64,000 bases of DNA. Source: Ephemerocybe angulata. Taxonomy: Eukaryota > Basidiomycota > Agaricomycetes > Agaricales > Psathyrellaceae. The position numbers and the translations under genes are program-made. Below the pieces are notes generated by a model. The model saw only the letters and a program-made list of their open reading frames with translations. It was not told the DNA's origin and ran no database searches. Positions 34,260 to 46,502 of this stretch are shown one piece after another. The first letter of the stretch is position 1. Every line of letters begins with the position of its first letter. The stretch covers positions 2,728,001 to 2,792,000 of the forward strand of contig JAACJK010000001.1 of NCBI GenBank assembly GCA_013368325.1, in the 5' to 3' direction.

Positions 34260-36125
34260 ATGCTGCGCCCATTAACACGATGTGCGACTAGAAGCCATTC
34301 CCAACTATTGCCATCTTACCGACCGAAGTCGCTCTCGTTGACTCGAAAGCTTCACTTTGCTGCAGGACGACCGCAGGATGACCGTCGGGCGTCAAATGGT
34401 AGTACGCGTACTACTACAAGGCCGTGGACCCCCTTCGACTCGAGGCATCTAGCCCCCCGCGTTAGCGTTGCGGCCTTCCACTCAACGCCGAGGAGAGAGG
34501 GTTTCCCACTCATACCACTCTTCGCCAGCATCCTGAAGGTATGACTTACTGCGCGGTACAAGCTATGATGGTCTGCTCTAACGTAGGGCACTGTACTGCA
34601 CAGGCTTCGACAGCATTCGAATTAGCTCGCACAACCAGCCGAATAGCTCTCACTTTCCTTCCCGTTCTACTCTTCAAACGCGCGCGCTCGAAGCGTATCG
34701 TCCAGCATGCCCATATCCACGGCATTCCGCTCTCTGAAGAGAAGCGAGAAAAGCATATGAAGAAGATGCAACACACTACACGAGCACTGCAATTCCTGGG
34801 TGTCATTCCTTTTATCCTGTTCTGGGCCACCATTATCGCAAGTCTTGAAAAGACTCCCCTCACGGGCAGGTACGTGCAGGTCGCGACGGCAGTATGATGT
34901 CTGCTGACCTATTTCAATGATTTAGATGGCGAACCATCCTCCTCTCACCCGAAGAAGAGGACGAGATCGCAGCCCAGCTGGCAGGGCAGGGTTGGTTCAA
35001 CGCCGTTGGGGAGATTCTGGCCGCTGAGGGCGCACCACAGATCGTGCCTCCAAACGACTGGAGATATCAATGGATCCAAGAGACTCTCGACAAGCTTGTT
35101 AACATAATCCCCGTTTTAGCTGATGAGCGACGCCAGGCTGCCAACTGGCTTGGCCAAGAAGCCGATGGACCGCCTCTCCCACCCCCTGCTAAATTCCCTC
35201 TTCGACCTCGACCGCGTGCTGCGGAATACCTTCATTTTATGTGCGCCATGATCTGTGGGGAGAAACCATCTCTTCCACCGAGAGCCGTCGCCCCGTCCTC
35301 GTTCTCCTTGCTCCTTGTCGACAACCCCTGCGCTTCGAACGCATTCTCGTATGGGTTCGGGCCTGACGGCGGATCGGGCATTGTCGTCTATTCAGGCTTC
35401 TTGGAAGACATATTCCGAAAAATGCCTATCGAGTACCACACACCTCCAGACGACCGATCCTGGGTGTCCAAGTTCTTCGGCCTGTCCTCTCCCCCGCCAC
35501 CACGGCCATCTCCAACTAAAGAGCAGACTGCGGAACTGGCTATCCTCCTTGCCCACGAACTCGCCCACCTCATCCTCTGGCATCATCTAGAAACCCTATC
35601 GTCCGTGACAGTCGTTGTGCCAGGCACCCTTTCTATCATCTCCGACCTGCTGCGAGTGATGGTCTTCCCCGTCACGATGTTCTTCGGGCCCTTCATAAAT
35701 GATGCCGTTGCGCAGCTTGGGAAAGTAGGGTCTGGAGAACTATCGCGAATGGGAGAATACTGCACCACGGCCAAGCAAGAGGTAGAAGCTGACGTAGTTT
35801 CAGCGAGGTAAGCCGTTTGATTGGAATCAATAGCTGCTGCGTACTGATTTTGAACTCAATAAGAATCCTTGCACATGCTGGATATGACGCCCGGGATGCC
35901 ATTCGCTTCTGGGAGAGGAGGAACGAGGATGATTTGGAGTGTCATCGGCACGGAACCAGGCCAGATGCTATTCAGCAGATTGCCCGCAACATTGTCGGTA
36001 CAGGTCACCCCGTCAACGAATTACGGGTGGAAGGGTTGCGGAAGGAGCTGGATCGCTGGGAGGCCGAGCGGCAGAAGGCTGCTGCGAAGTTACAAGCCAA
36101 AAAATCCAAGGACTCTTCTTCATAG
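34260..36125 (+). CDS. OMA1: Oma1-like mitochondrial M48 metallopeptidase
   Basis: Four exons (34260-34538, 34604-34869, 34926-35807, 35864-36125) give 562 residues. The N-terminus MLRPLTRCATRSHSQLLPSY is Arg/Ser-rich without acids for the first 40 residues, a mitochondrial presequence. A helix (LQFLGVIPFILFWATIIASL) precedes the peptidase domain. The zinc site is LAHELAHLILWHH (HExxH) with the third ligand in KQEVEADVVSAR. Oma1 is an inner-membrane stress protease. The ATG at 34260 was preferred to an in-frame one at 34086 because it puts the presequence first. A Pro-rich insert (SPPPPRPSPTKEQ) sits before the zinc motif. Confidence 0.9.
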
Positions 36126-37323
36126 GAAACTGGGTGAACTCTGGCTTCCTAGATATACGACACCTGCACGAATATATATCACTAATCTTGTTTGCTTGTT
36201 TTTCTCACTTATCATGTAGTCATTCCTGTTGGTTTTCCATAGGTCACACATATCGTTATTGTAAGATACCGTAGGTAGTACGCACTTTCTGCCTCCCGTA
36301 GGTAGCACTGATCCCAAGCTTTCGCTCTAAATTATAGAATCCTCACCACTCGTTCCACCACCGGTTACTTGAATATGTTGGATGGTCCTAGCGAGGTAGG
36401 ACTCGTCGCCATATATGGTATGCAACGCACCAAATTTCCTTGGGCCTACGACGGTAACTTCATCCCTTTATCTCGAAACTCAGATAAATCCTAGCGGCTC
36501 TCCTTGCTTTGTTGATTAGATCCAGGGGAGACCCTGCACATATGCAGGGCTTGGAATCGTGGATTGTAAACACTTGTGCACCGTTGTGAATGAAATTATT
36601 TGGGATAGACCACGCAAGTCTCTCGCGCTTGCCGACGTCTGATACAGGCACTCTCAAGCCTCTCAACCCCCACACAATGTAAAAAATCAGCAATCCACTT
36701 CAGTGGCTTTGACTGATGGTGCTTGCTGACAAATAAGGACAAATCCACCATCTCCAAGGGACCCACAAAGGACCATGCAAGGCTGCTAATCTATGTAACC
36801 GCGAGGATCCTCATGAGTCTCCCGTACGGCCAAGAAAAGGCCTGAATCTAGCGACAATGCCGGGCCCATTGTTGGTTGGGGTATGGATAATGATGCCGGC
36901 GGCCTTCGACACAATGAAGCCGTCAATGCTCCTCACCAGGCTACCACCCACAGGGGAAAGCATTGTGAGGTAGGGAAGAGGCGCGACAGGTGACCTCACC
37001 ATCGCCATCCTCCCCGACCTGACTCCCCTCTCCACATGGAGAAATAAGCAAAGCGGTCAATGCCCGTGGCCAGTTAGCGCCCTCAGTGGACAAAGCAACG
37101 GAGCTACTAGCTCCGAATAGCATTGCCGTGTGCTTTGCGTTCAAAATGTTGAATGGTTGTGAGGAGGATCACTGAGCCCGACTGACCTCATACTGTCCAG
37201 AACCGCACCCGTTGCCACTCTCTGCACTATGCACAGGGTTTGGCTTTGGGTGGTCAATGAGCAAAGCCCTGTCTCGCTGGACAAAGCACGAGCGTGGCTG
37301 AGAAGTGTTGAGTTTGGCTGTAC
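36126..37323. other. Intergenic region, 1.2 kb
   Basis: No gene with domain support. Two minus-strand frames overlap here, 37144-36941 (MNAKHTAMLFGASSSVALST) and 37035-36811 (containing SIDGFIVSKAAGIIIHTPTN); they look more protein-like than chance but carry no known motif and no TATA or leader. They may be remnants. Otherwise it holds the promoter of the gene at 37397. Confidence 0.35.
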
Positions 37324-37330
37324 TATATAA
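37324..37330 (+). promoter_or_regulatory. TATA box of the gene at 37397
   Basis: TATATAA lies 67-73 bp upstream of the ATG, a spacing expected of a fungal promoter with a short leader. Confidence 0.55.
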
Positions 37331-37396
37331 TGCCCAGGGAGCTTGGGGGACGGTCCATAGTCCCCCCTACGTTGCAGCCTCTCGACCAAGTGCAAG

Positions 37397-38571
37397 ATGC
37401 TTGCCTCCCAAGTTCCCCACCATTTGCAATCTGCCTCTACCGTGGCTGGCCCACACCAAACCCTATACGCCCCTCAGCCCCGCAGGCCTGTCGTCCTGGC
37501 ACTCAATCATGTCTCAGAGCATACGTCTTCCTCCTCCGGGACGCGTGCGCGACGCGGTTCCCAGGATCCAGTGAGTACCGTCTTCGACGCGTCCGCTGGC
37601 TCTGCCAAGCACGCTAGAAACTGGAGGTCGATACCAACGCGTCTTGTCTTCCAGTCGCCCAAGCAGCGCAGACCTTCCCTCGCCGCCGGGCCATATGACA
37701 GTGCCCAATCCCCGACCCGCGCGCGCTTCGACCATGACACGAAGGGATATTTCGCACACTACCCTCCAGTCCAGCATATGCAGGCACCTATGGCTCCACT
37801 GTCCGACCCATGGGCGCCATATCCCGGTGTACCTATGAAGACGCAGAGCGAACACCCGCATCCCAACCGTTTCGTCCCACTGAAGGATGCCCTCGCCCCC
37901 GCTGACCAGCCGAAGCCCAAATCCAAGGCTCTGCCCATGGAGCGCAGCGAGATCGCCCCGACAAACCTGGTTCTCGTTCCGCAGACACATGCGAAGTTTG
38001 GGAGAGATCACCCCGACAGCAAACCCCGCAGAGCCGTCACCTTTGAATGGGAGGGTTTCTCAGACGGCGGCGTGAAGGTCGGGAATGTCTTTTCACCGCC
38101 TGTATCGAAGAAGCAGCTTGTGCTCAAGGGTGGAGACGACCAAGTGCTCAAGGCGCTAACAGGTAAAAGCCTGAACGTTCATATCACGGTCAGTCCAATG
38201 CTTTCTCCGATGTAACTTGCCACTCGTACTCACTATATTTGCGCGATCCATAGTGGCCAGGTTACACCCCCGTCACCAAGCGCGTCTCAATCGTAGCCGA
38301 TGGCAAGCGAATCTCCCGTGAGGCGCTCTTGCTCAACCTCTGTAGAGCCTTGAAGGATGGGATGGAGGGTTTGAAGCGAGCAGGGCAAAGTGAACCTGGC
38401 TACCTCGAGTACACGCTGGACGCCCGCAACAGCGTCACATTCAGGGATGTCTTCATCTCGGAGCTGGTCCATTGCGGCGGCTCCGATTGGCGCCTACAGT
38501 GCTGGATTCCCAAGCCGTCCTCTTCCAACTCCCATGCGCGCCAACAAGCCTACCCCTCGCCTTCACTTTGA
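37397..38571 (+). CDS. Unrecognised basidiomycete protein with conserved C-terminal domain
   Basis: Two exons (37397-38188, 38254-38571) give exactly 369 residues. The first 230 residues are low-complexity, rich in Pro, Ser and His. The C-terminal 120 residues look folded: VTFEWEGFSDGGVKVGNVF, then VLKALTGKSLNVHITWPGYT across the intron, VSIVADGKRISREALLLNLC, YTLDARNSVTFRDVFISELV and SDWRLQCWIP. Short proteins with a similar disordered head and a WPGY-type tail are frequent in Agaricomycetes and have no known function as far as I recall. The strong TATA box suggests regulated expression. Confidence 0.72.
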
Positions 38572-38888
38572 TACCGTTTACTTTCTTCTCCATCCCGCTG
38601 GTCGCCTTCCCCATCATTCACGACGCTCTTTTGCCCTCCCCTCACACTCTTTTCTGCAATTGATTACGCCCCCCCCCAGACGACTTTCCATGCCCACCAC
38701 ACTGTATTCTCATTCAACCTTCAACCTTCCTACCCCCAAATAATTCAGTTACATTAATTCGCCAGTAGGAAACACATTAGTACCTGTAGTAGTATCCCCT
38801 CATGTAACCCCCCAGCCCCGAATAGAATACAGCTTTCGCTCCTTAAGTTAACCTACCACACCCCAAGGTTCTGGTTTCGAGTCTACCT
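38572..38888. other. Convergent intergenic region
   Basis: Some 317 bases between two genes that end toward each other. T/C-rich 3' flank; nothing else is seen. Confidence 0.5.
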
Positions 38889-39701
38889 TCAGTTCCTCTC
38901 AGATCCCTGGTCATGCGGTTTCCTCGAAGGCCTATCACCGTGACTCTGAGACTCCAACGACACCTCGCTCGAGAGTCTCGAGATCTCGGAGAAGGCGGCT
39001 TTGAGCAGGTCAAGGTCGGCGTCGAGACTTTCTGCGTGGGCTTTCATCTGCAGCATATTATGAGCATGGGGTCGCGAGTGGAAAATGGACATGGGGAACT
39101 TACGGCGCCTATGGTGTCGCTTGCAGCGATGAGCTCGTGGTGATGGTTGTATACCAACGACTGTCTCTCGCTATCCAGCTGCCGAATCTCACTCATGAGC
39201 TCGTTCTCCTTCTTCAGCAGCGTAGGCAGCGTCGACGTAGTAATCAACTGCTCATAATAACTCTTCGCATCAAACGCAGCAGAATCTACCATCCCAAACC
39301 ATAAGCGCCTTATCCCAAACCCAAGAAAAACCACACGCACTAAGGTCCATAGGATCACTCGGATTGCTCTGCGCCCTCACAGGCGGAGGCCCAACCCCAA
39401 GCCCATAATGTTTCCGCAACAAATCCCTCGCCCTCGTCTTTCCAGGCGCGCCCCCGGGCACCAACGCCGGGGTGCTGCTCCCACTCGCACTTGCACTCCC
39501 GGTCCCGCTTCCGCTTCCGCTCGTACTGTTCCCAAGCGCAACGGCCTTCCGCGGGGGCGTCGCGGCGCCCGAATTGGTGTTATAGCTCTGTGCGCTGGAG
39601 GAGGTGCTGTTCGAGAGCGTAGGCTGCGGGCCTAGGGAGATGGAGCGTAGGGGGGATGTGGGTGCTTGGGCTGACCCTGGTGCGAGGCTGGATGAAGGCA
39701 T
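38889..39701 (-). CDS. VPS51: GARP/EARP tethering subunit Vps51
   Basis: Small three-exon gene. A Ser/Ala-rich head ends in KTRARDLLRKHYGLG, followed by DPMDL joined to NSAAFDAKSYYEQLI, the Vps51/Vps67 signature, then a coiled coil (LPTLLKKENELMSEIRQLDS, MKAHAESLDADLDLLKAAFS). Vps51 joins Vps52-54 in the GARP complex that tethers endosome-derived vesicles to the Golgi and binds the SNARE Tlg1. At about 230 residues it is short like the yeast form, unlike the long metazoan protein. The head is richer in Gly-Ser repeats than the yeast one. Confidence 0.85.
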
Positions 39702-40281
39702 CGGTGTTCTTGCGGGTATATGGGTATAGGTGCTTGTTGAAAACTGTGGTTGTGAGGAGGGTAGCAGATAATAAATGAGGGTGTAGATTGAACTTGTTAG
39801 GGTGGTGATGGTGACATGGAACTAAGAGTCGAGTTGTGTGATGCAACTCCGTCGGGCCAGATCAATCCTGCTTGATATGTGGATCCATATGGGCTCTCAT
39901 ATTGCTCGTCCTTGGAGTCTCTCGGAGCGCGTTTCAAGCGTACTCGACCCAGAGTAACCAGTATATGCCTCAGCTTAACTTCTAATTCAACCAGAACAAG
40001 GTCAGCGCAGCCCTGGACATCGCATACACAGATGCAAGCTTTGCATCAACTCGAGGCGTATTACAAGTACGACGACAAGAACCACACCGAACGTGAATTC
40101 AAAACCCGTACAGTTACATGGCCAGCAGGATTAAATACCAAGTACACCCAATCCAAAAAAACAAAGCCGCCGAACCGAACCGGGAAGAACAAACGACGCA
40201 AAAGACAGAAACAAAAAACGAAAAGAAAGCTACCAAAAAACACACTTAAAATTATCCAATCCCATGCACGCTGCAGTCACG
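39702..40281. other. Intergenic region upstream of Vps51
   Basis: About 580 bases with the Vps51 promoter and the 3' flank of the AT-hook/SANT gene. A-rich runs near 40150-40240; frames here are Lys-rich shadows. No gene supported. Confidence 0.5.
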
Positions 40282-42357
40282 CTACCGCGAGTCCGTCTGT
40301 CTCGTCCCATGTCCATTCGGTGTATACATACTAAAATGATGCTGCTGCTGCTGCTGATGCCCCGACCCCGCCTTGGCCGCAGGGTCCGAGCCCTGATTCG
40401 GCCGGGGGCGGTAATAACTCGTCCTCTGAGGATCGTGCCCCGAGCTCGCGCCCGCAGCACTCGAGCCGCCCGGAATAATCGGCGACGCCGCGCCCACAGC
40501 CGCGACCGTAGGCATCGGCCAGGGCATCCCAGGGGGCGCCACCGCGGCGGGCGTCGCCTTCCCCGAAACCGCAGTCGCAGTCGCAGTCGCACTCGCACTC
40601 GACGACGAGGGCCGCTGGATGTTCTGCAGCGCCGGGGACGCGTGCGGCGTGACGTGCTGGCTGTTGTGCGACTGCGAGGGCGAGGAGTGCGTATTTTGGG
40701 GGAGGACGGCGGGTTGGCTGGGGAGGGAGCCCATGGCGGGCGAGGTTGTGGGTGCCGCGGCGACAGCGGTGGTGCCAGGTGCCACCTCCCCTCCGGCATC
40801 GTCCCCTCGCCGGCGCTTCGAACCTCGCGTCGAGCTCTCCTTTAGTCCCATATTCGTCGCTTTTATAAGGATTTGATGACTGAGAACGCATAAAATCAAA
40901 TCAGTCAGCAACTCTACTGGAACGCGTATATTACGAGGTAAACTTGTTACTAACCGTGTCCGTTTGTCACCAAAGTTGCGTATTACATGTTCCCAATCTA
41001 TTTCTCCGTTCACACTTGCAGCTTTGCTATTTTCGGCGAGGTGGCGAAGCTTCTCGGTTTCATCGTCCGTCCAAGCACCAGAGCTCGTACTGCCCGAGGC
41101 CACGATAGGTGCAGGGGTAGGTGTAGCAGAAGTGGCACCCGGAACCGGCATATGTGGTGTAGTCGACATGATATGCGAAGGTGTCCCGGACCCGGACGCA
41201 ACGGGCGGCGGAGGGGGATAATAACCAGGGGGCGGCGGGGGATGTCCATGTGGCGCGTAGGGGTATTGGTAGTACGGAGTGGGTGCGTACTGGCCCGGCG
41301 CATAGCCAGAGTATTGGGGTGCGGGATAGGGCTGTCCAGCACCGAGCGACACTACGAAAGTCTGGGGATTAGTGATGACAGGAGCGGAAGGGGTGGATGT
41401 CGATGCTGCACCAGGGGCCGATGTTGGGGGAGGCGCGAGGCCTGAAGAGTAGAGGGTCGGGAGGGCGGGGTACATTGGCGGGGGAGGGTTCATGACTAGC
41501 TGTGAGGGATTTGCGAGCTATGAAAGCACGGATCAGTGACGGGGGTAAGTAGGCTAGGACTCAAACTGACCAGTCCATCGCAGATTCGTTTTGCTTCACC
41601 TAGCATGACAAGGGGATCGAGCTTCGCAGCTGGCCCCATGTGGTAGCATTGTGCAATTACCAAAGGATTGGTTGATTTCTATAACCAAAGGTCGGTGAAT
41701 GTATCCTGAAATGCCGGCTGATGATCCACTTACTACAAGCTCCTCGGCCGCTCCATAAAACTCGGCACATAAATTTAATATCCTCCATTGAAATTCATAA
41801 TATTGTTGGTTCTGCGCATTGATGTCCGGATGCGGAGGGGGGCCTGACAAGGCGGGGTTTGTTGGCTGCGTCTCCTTCCCCGCTCCAGGAGGAGCGCGAG
41901 GTTTCCTATTTTTAGAGCCCCTTGGACGACCTGGGCGCCTCTTCTCTCCGCCACTGACATGGCCCATATCCTGCACGATCTGGAGTGCCGGCTGAGCATG
42001 CCCCCTGTCATGAAAGATATCAACTCCGATTCGCGACTTGTCAAGTAACAGGTATCGAACGCACGCGTTTGCTAACCGTGGAGGGGACGGAGGCCCACTG
42101 CCCGGCCTCTCCCCGTCGTTGTCGTGCAGCTCCAGTTGGCCTTCGACTATGCCTTCGTCGTCGTCTTCTTGATCCTCCTCTTCTTCCTGGTCGTCCCTGT
42201 GCCCAGAGGTGCCGGGGACTGTCGCGGGTCTCGAGGGTGGGGTAAACACCGAGGAGGGCGGATAAGGCGACCGAGATTGGGATGTTCCCAGCGGAGGGTG
42301 TAGGGCGTGTGAGAGAGGCTGGTAGTGCTGGGGATTGTCCATAGAACGAAATGACAA
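40282..42357 (-). CDS. AT-hook and SANT/Myb-like nuclear protein
   Basis: Several exons encode a DNA-binding protein of about 630 residues. Near residue 140 is an AT-hook (KRRPGRPRGSKNRKPR), a minor-groove binder. A helical block follows (QYYEFQWRILNLCAEFYGAA joined to KSTNPLVIAQCYHMG). After a long Pro/Tyr-rich region comes a SANT/Myb-like repeat: GAWTDDETEKLRHLAENSK, then IDWEHVIRNFGDKRTRHQIL across an intron. The tail is rich in Ser, Ala and Gln and includes a short poly-Gln run. The mix suggests a chromatin or transcription role. I cannot tie it to a named complex. Confidence 0.78.
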
Positions 42358-43148
42358 GAAAGTGAACCTATCCGGGTGTGCCGAGTGCTAGTCTTTGTCG
42401 TCGTCGTCCTGGCTGACTGGCGATCTCCCTTTGACCGGCAATCGTCGCGAAGAACGGCGGGCCTTGGGGGCAACCTGCATCGAAGAGAAGATCATGGTAA
42501 AGAGGCATGCTCGCAGGACATCGGTAGAATATTTGATTACCTGTTTGAACAGAGACGGGGTGAATATCCCTATATTGGTCTGAGATGTATTGCCTCATCA
42601 AATAAAAAATGCACAAACCCGAAGGTGTATCTCGCGCTGTCAGATCGGGCGCTTGTTGGATTTCTGGTGCAAAGGGCGGATTGGGCCAGTTCGCGGAGGT
42701 GATAAAGGCGCCTATGGACCCTGAGCGCCGTGCAAATCAAGCGTCCTCGCTGCCAGAGAGGGTAGGTTTCAACCACCGACCATTTCGCTCTGTGACCGAT
42801 GCCCAATTGTCACGTCACGCCAATTCTTGCTGTTGTTTCCTGTTTCTTTCCGAAGCTCCCTGCCCCCGATATGGCAGCCGCTTCCTGATTGGGCTCCGAG
42901 CGACACTTTGCCTCCGAGCACTAACCTTTGCCTCCGTCGCGTGTGGGGAGATAGGGGCCCGCTGCTTTCCCTTCTCCGCGCGTCAGCGCGATGTTTCGTG
43001 CAACCTTGTACATTTACGACTGAGCCAGGGAGACCGTCCCGAGCTTGACGGGGTATCAAAACCAATTTACGATCCAACGACAAGACAGGGTCCTTCGATC
43101 GCGTCGTGAGACTCGCTGAAGTCATCATCGCTACGCTAGAGCGAGCTG
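42358..43148. other. Intergenic region, divergent
   Basis: About 0.8 kb between the start of the AT-hook gene (-) and that of the DUF1295 gene (+). Long frames such as 42609-43109 (+) show no motif. The DUF1295 promoter lies at its right end. Confidence 0.5.
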
Positions 43149-43156
43149 TATAAAAG
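43149..43156 (+). promoter_or_regulatory. TATA box of the DUF1295 gene
   Basis: TATAAAAG, 48-55 bp upstream of the ATG at 43204. Confidence 0.6.
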
Positions 43157-43203
43157 CTCGAGTGCTGCCACCACGAACCTTATACCCGATTGCACACCCC
43201 GCG

Positions 43204-44451
43204 ATGAACGTCTTCTCCAAGCTTATCCCCGTCGCCATTAGCGCTTATGGGCTGCAAGCGGGTGAGTTAATTAACTGCTAGCCGAGCGGGCGCTTGTGCA
43301 AAGTTCAATGATGTCAGTTTGACTGACCCGAACACGACGCCGCAGCCTTTGCCGCCGTCTTCGTCCCGCTGAAGGAGGAAACCTACTATGACTGCTGTGG
43401 TGCCATCGGATGGCTTTCCACCGCGTTCGTTTCGCTCTACTATCCGAGCTTGAAGGCCAAGTTCTTGCATGGAGCCCCGCTTCCACCCCTCTCGAACTTT
43501 GCGCCACGCCAGCTGCTGCTGACCGCTGCCCTCGGCTTATGGAGCGTCCGGATGGGCGTCTTCCTCACCAACGTATGTCCCGCTCGTACTCTTCCGAAAA
43601 TAGCACTCACGGTGCGCAGAGAGCAATAAAGGCCGGGGGCGACTCGCGCTTCGATCATATAAAAACACATCCCGCGAAATTCTCGGTGTACTGGCTCGCG
43701 CAAGGTCAGTCTATTCTGGTTGTGTACTGGGAGATCAAGGTGACTCAGACAAGGCTTCCTCGACTTCTGGCTGTCAGCCACATGGATCATGACAGTCGGA
43801 CTGCCCGTGTATCTCGCCAATACCCTACCGCCGTCGTTGACCCCGCCCCTGGGGCCGAGGGACTACATTGCTGCAGGGCTGTTCGCCACCTCGTTTCTAG
43901 TAGAGGTCATCGCTGATGCGCAAAAGTCCTCCTGGAGGCGCGCAAAGGAGAACAAGCAGCACGACGAGAAGTTTATAACTTCTGGGCTCTGGAGTGTTTC
44001 GAGGCATCCGAAGTACGTACCCTTTGGATTACTCATTTGCATCCGTGTAGACGAATTCTTCCGGCAGCTACCTCGGCGAGGTCGGCATTTGGACTGGGAT
44101 CTGGGCACTTGCCGCGGGCTCCCTGCAGAGTTCGTATTTCCCCGCAGGGACAGTCGCACTTGCCGCTGTGAGCCCGTTGTTCGCGTGGTTCCTCTTGACG
44201 CGGGTGAGTTGCATCAAGTTATCTGATAAGAAAGGATGCAGTCAGTATGCAGTCGGACTCACATGGCGGGATTCATCCAGGTGTCTGGAGTTCCGCCCCT
44301 CGAGCGCAGCGGAGACAAGAAATTTGGGGATGATCCCAAGTGGCAAGAATACAAGAGGTGTGTCCCTGTATCAATGTTGAGTCAAGAACGCTGTTCGAGC
44401 GATGTATCTAGAACGGTGCCCGTGTTCTGGCCTTGGGGTAGACGGGGGTAG
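43204..44451 (+). CDS. DUF1295 membrane protein, steroid 5-alpha-reductase-like
   Basis: Multi-span membrane protein of the DUF1295 family, related to steroid 5-alpha reductases and isoprenylcysteine methyltransferases. Start MNVFSKLIPVAISAYGLQA, then hydrophobic segments (RQLLLTAALGLWSVRMGVFL; GPRDYIAAGLFATSFLVEVI). The signature KFITSGLWSVSRHP joined to YLGE is the NADPH/SAM-site-like motif of this superfamily; VALAAVSPLFAWFLLTR follows. The last exons end WQEYKR and TVPVFWPWG. It sits 254 bp upstream of Erg3 in the same orientation, which could hint at a link to sterol or lipid reduction. Substrate unknown. Confidence 0.83.
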
Positions 44452-44704
44452 GGTAAATAAAGTGGGCCGTGTTTCGAGAGTATGGTTCGACTATGTAGTA
44501 TGTAGCCGCTGAAGCTGAATATCGGGGCTTGCCTGGCTCGGACTGGGTCCGGATGACAAGAAGGAGGTGACGGCAGCGTGTTGATCTTATCTCCGGCAAT
44601 AGTTGTTCGCACGGGCCCTGAAAAATAGCAAGTGGTCTGATATGAGGCGGAAACATAAATATAAAGTGCAAGGCGCTTCTTGAGACGGAAGGCACTTTCT
44701 CGCC

Positions 44705-45932
44705 ATGGATCTCGTTCTCAAAATCTGCGACGACTACGTCCTCGACGCTTTCTGGGCGAAGCTCGTCCCGCTCTCTGCCTTTACCGCGTCGCCGGAGCTC
44801 CTCGCAGCATCCAACGCGACGAACGCCTATGTCCCCATCGCCGCCGCCAACAAATGGACCCAGATAGTCGCTGCCCTGCCGCACCCGCCGCTGCCCCACG
44901 CAGCAGTCGCCAAAGCCCTGCCCAACGTCTCTGCATGGCCCCGGGAGTACATTCCCCGACAGCTGCTCTCCCTCTCCATCATCACATACATCGGCATCCA
45001 CCTGCTCTACTTCATTATTGCCGGCTTCTCCTACAAGTTCATCTTCAACCATGAGATGATGAAGCACCCCCGCTTCCTGAAGAACCAGGTCCGCCAGGAG
45101 ATTCGATCCAGCATGGCCTCCTTCCCGGGCATGCTTGCCCTCACCCTGCCGTGGTTCCAGGCGGAAGTTATGGGCTACTCGCGCATGTACGACGGCCTCG
45201 ACACGTACGGCTACACCTACCTCGTTCTGTCAATACCACTGTAAGGTCATTTAGCAGCTTTTGACGCGTCGCCCGCTGACATGGGCCCACAGGTTCCTGC
45301 TATTCACGGACTACTGCATCTACTGGATCCACCGCTGGCTGCACCTCCCGCTCATCTACAAGCACATTCACAAGCCGCATCACAAGTGGATCAGTACGTC
45401 CATCTCCTGTTCATCACCATTCCATCTCTAACATCCAGTTCGCAGTCCCCACGCCATTCGCGTCGCACGCCTTCCACCCCGTCGACGGATACTTCCAGTC
45501 CATCCCCTACCACGTCTTCGCCTTCATCTTCCCCATACACCGCACGACCTACCTCGCCCTCTTCGTCGCCGTGAACATCTGGAGCATCCTCGTACGTCGT
45601 GGCATACCGCCGTTGTGATATCATAGCCCAACTAAACATTGCCTTTCCTTTCCTATTCCTTCAGATCCACGACTCGGATATGATTACCGGCCACGCACTG
45701 GAGAAGGTCATCAACGGCCCCTCACATCATACCCTCCACCACATCTACTTTACCGTAAACTACGGACAGGTGCGTTGCCTGTGCAACCGGCTCTACTCGT
45801 CTCTCATCATCCGTTTTTTTTTCGCTACAGTACTTCACATGGGCCGACCGCGTCGGCGGCTCATATCGCCAGCCGGAATCATCACTCGACCCACTGCACG
45901 ACATCAAAAAGGACGAGCTCAAGTCCGAGTAG
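44705..45932 (+). CDS. ERG3: C-5 sterol desaturase
   Basis: Five exons (44705-45240, 45293-45393, 45446-45591, 45665-45769, 45831-45932) give exactly 329 residues. This ER di-iron oxygenase introduces the C5-C6 double bond in ergosterol synthesis. The three His clusters are present: HRWLH, HKPHHKW and HHTLHH, with HDSDMITGH between. Hydrophobic helices include LLSLSIITYIGIHLLYFIIA. Length is slightly below yeast Erg3 (365). The C-terminus ends DIKKDELKSE without an obvious KKXX signal at the exact end. The identity is clear. Confidence 0.93.
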
Positions 45933-46502
45933 TGAACCTGACGCCTTCGCCCCAAAACGAACAACGAATTCTATACGTGTATTCTTAATCCCTAATAATT
46001 CCCCGCGACGACGACGGCGCCCCATCCCGACTATTATTCCCCGGACCCGCCACCGCCACGACCACTTGTACTAACTGGTAGCCTTCTGTGCACGCCGCAC
46101 AACTACTACTACGCTCCGGCCACGAACCTCGCTACGGTTACCGACCCATGCATGCAAGCAAGCATCATATGCATCTTCTCGCCCACTTCCACTTCTCGCC
46201 CCGCATCACTTTGGCATCGTGCATTATATCATTCTTGTTACCAGACACCCACCGCAATATTTACAGATTATCTATTGGCCCGTCCTGCTCCGTAGCCGTA
46301 CCTAGTCGTACGCCTTTATCGGCCCGTGTATGGGTTGTACTTCGGTGTGCTAGTCCTGTTGGGTTGTATCAATATATGCTGGTTTTTGCTAGCATTCTAG
46401 ATGAACGCAAAGTCAAATAAGACTACGTATTGGTTGTACAAGCATGGTTACACGGGTGATACATAGTGAGTACAGGTGAGAGTGAGAGAGAGCCGGAAGG
46501 AT
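45933..46502. other. Convergent intergenic region
   Basis: About 570 bases between the stop codons of Erg3 and the C2 protein. No gene or RNA seen. Confidence 0.5.

Noticed and set aside
42609..43109. 166-codon plus-strand frame upstream of the DUF1295 gene
   Set aside because: No motif, and it overlaps the promoter region of the next gene.
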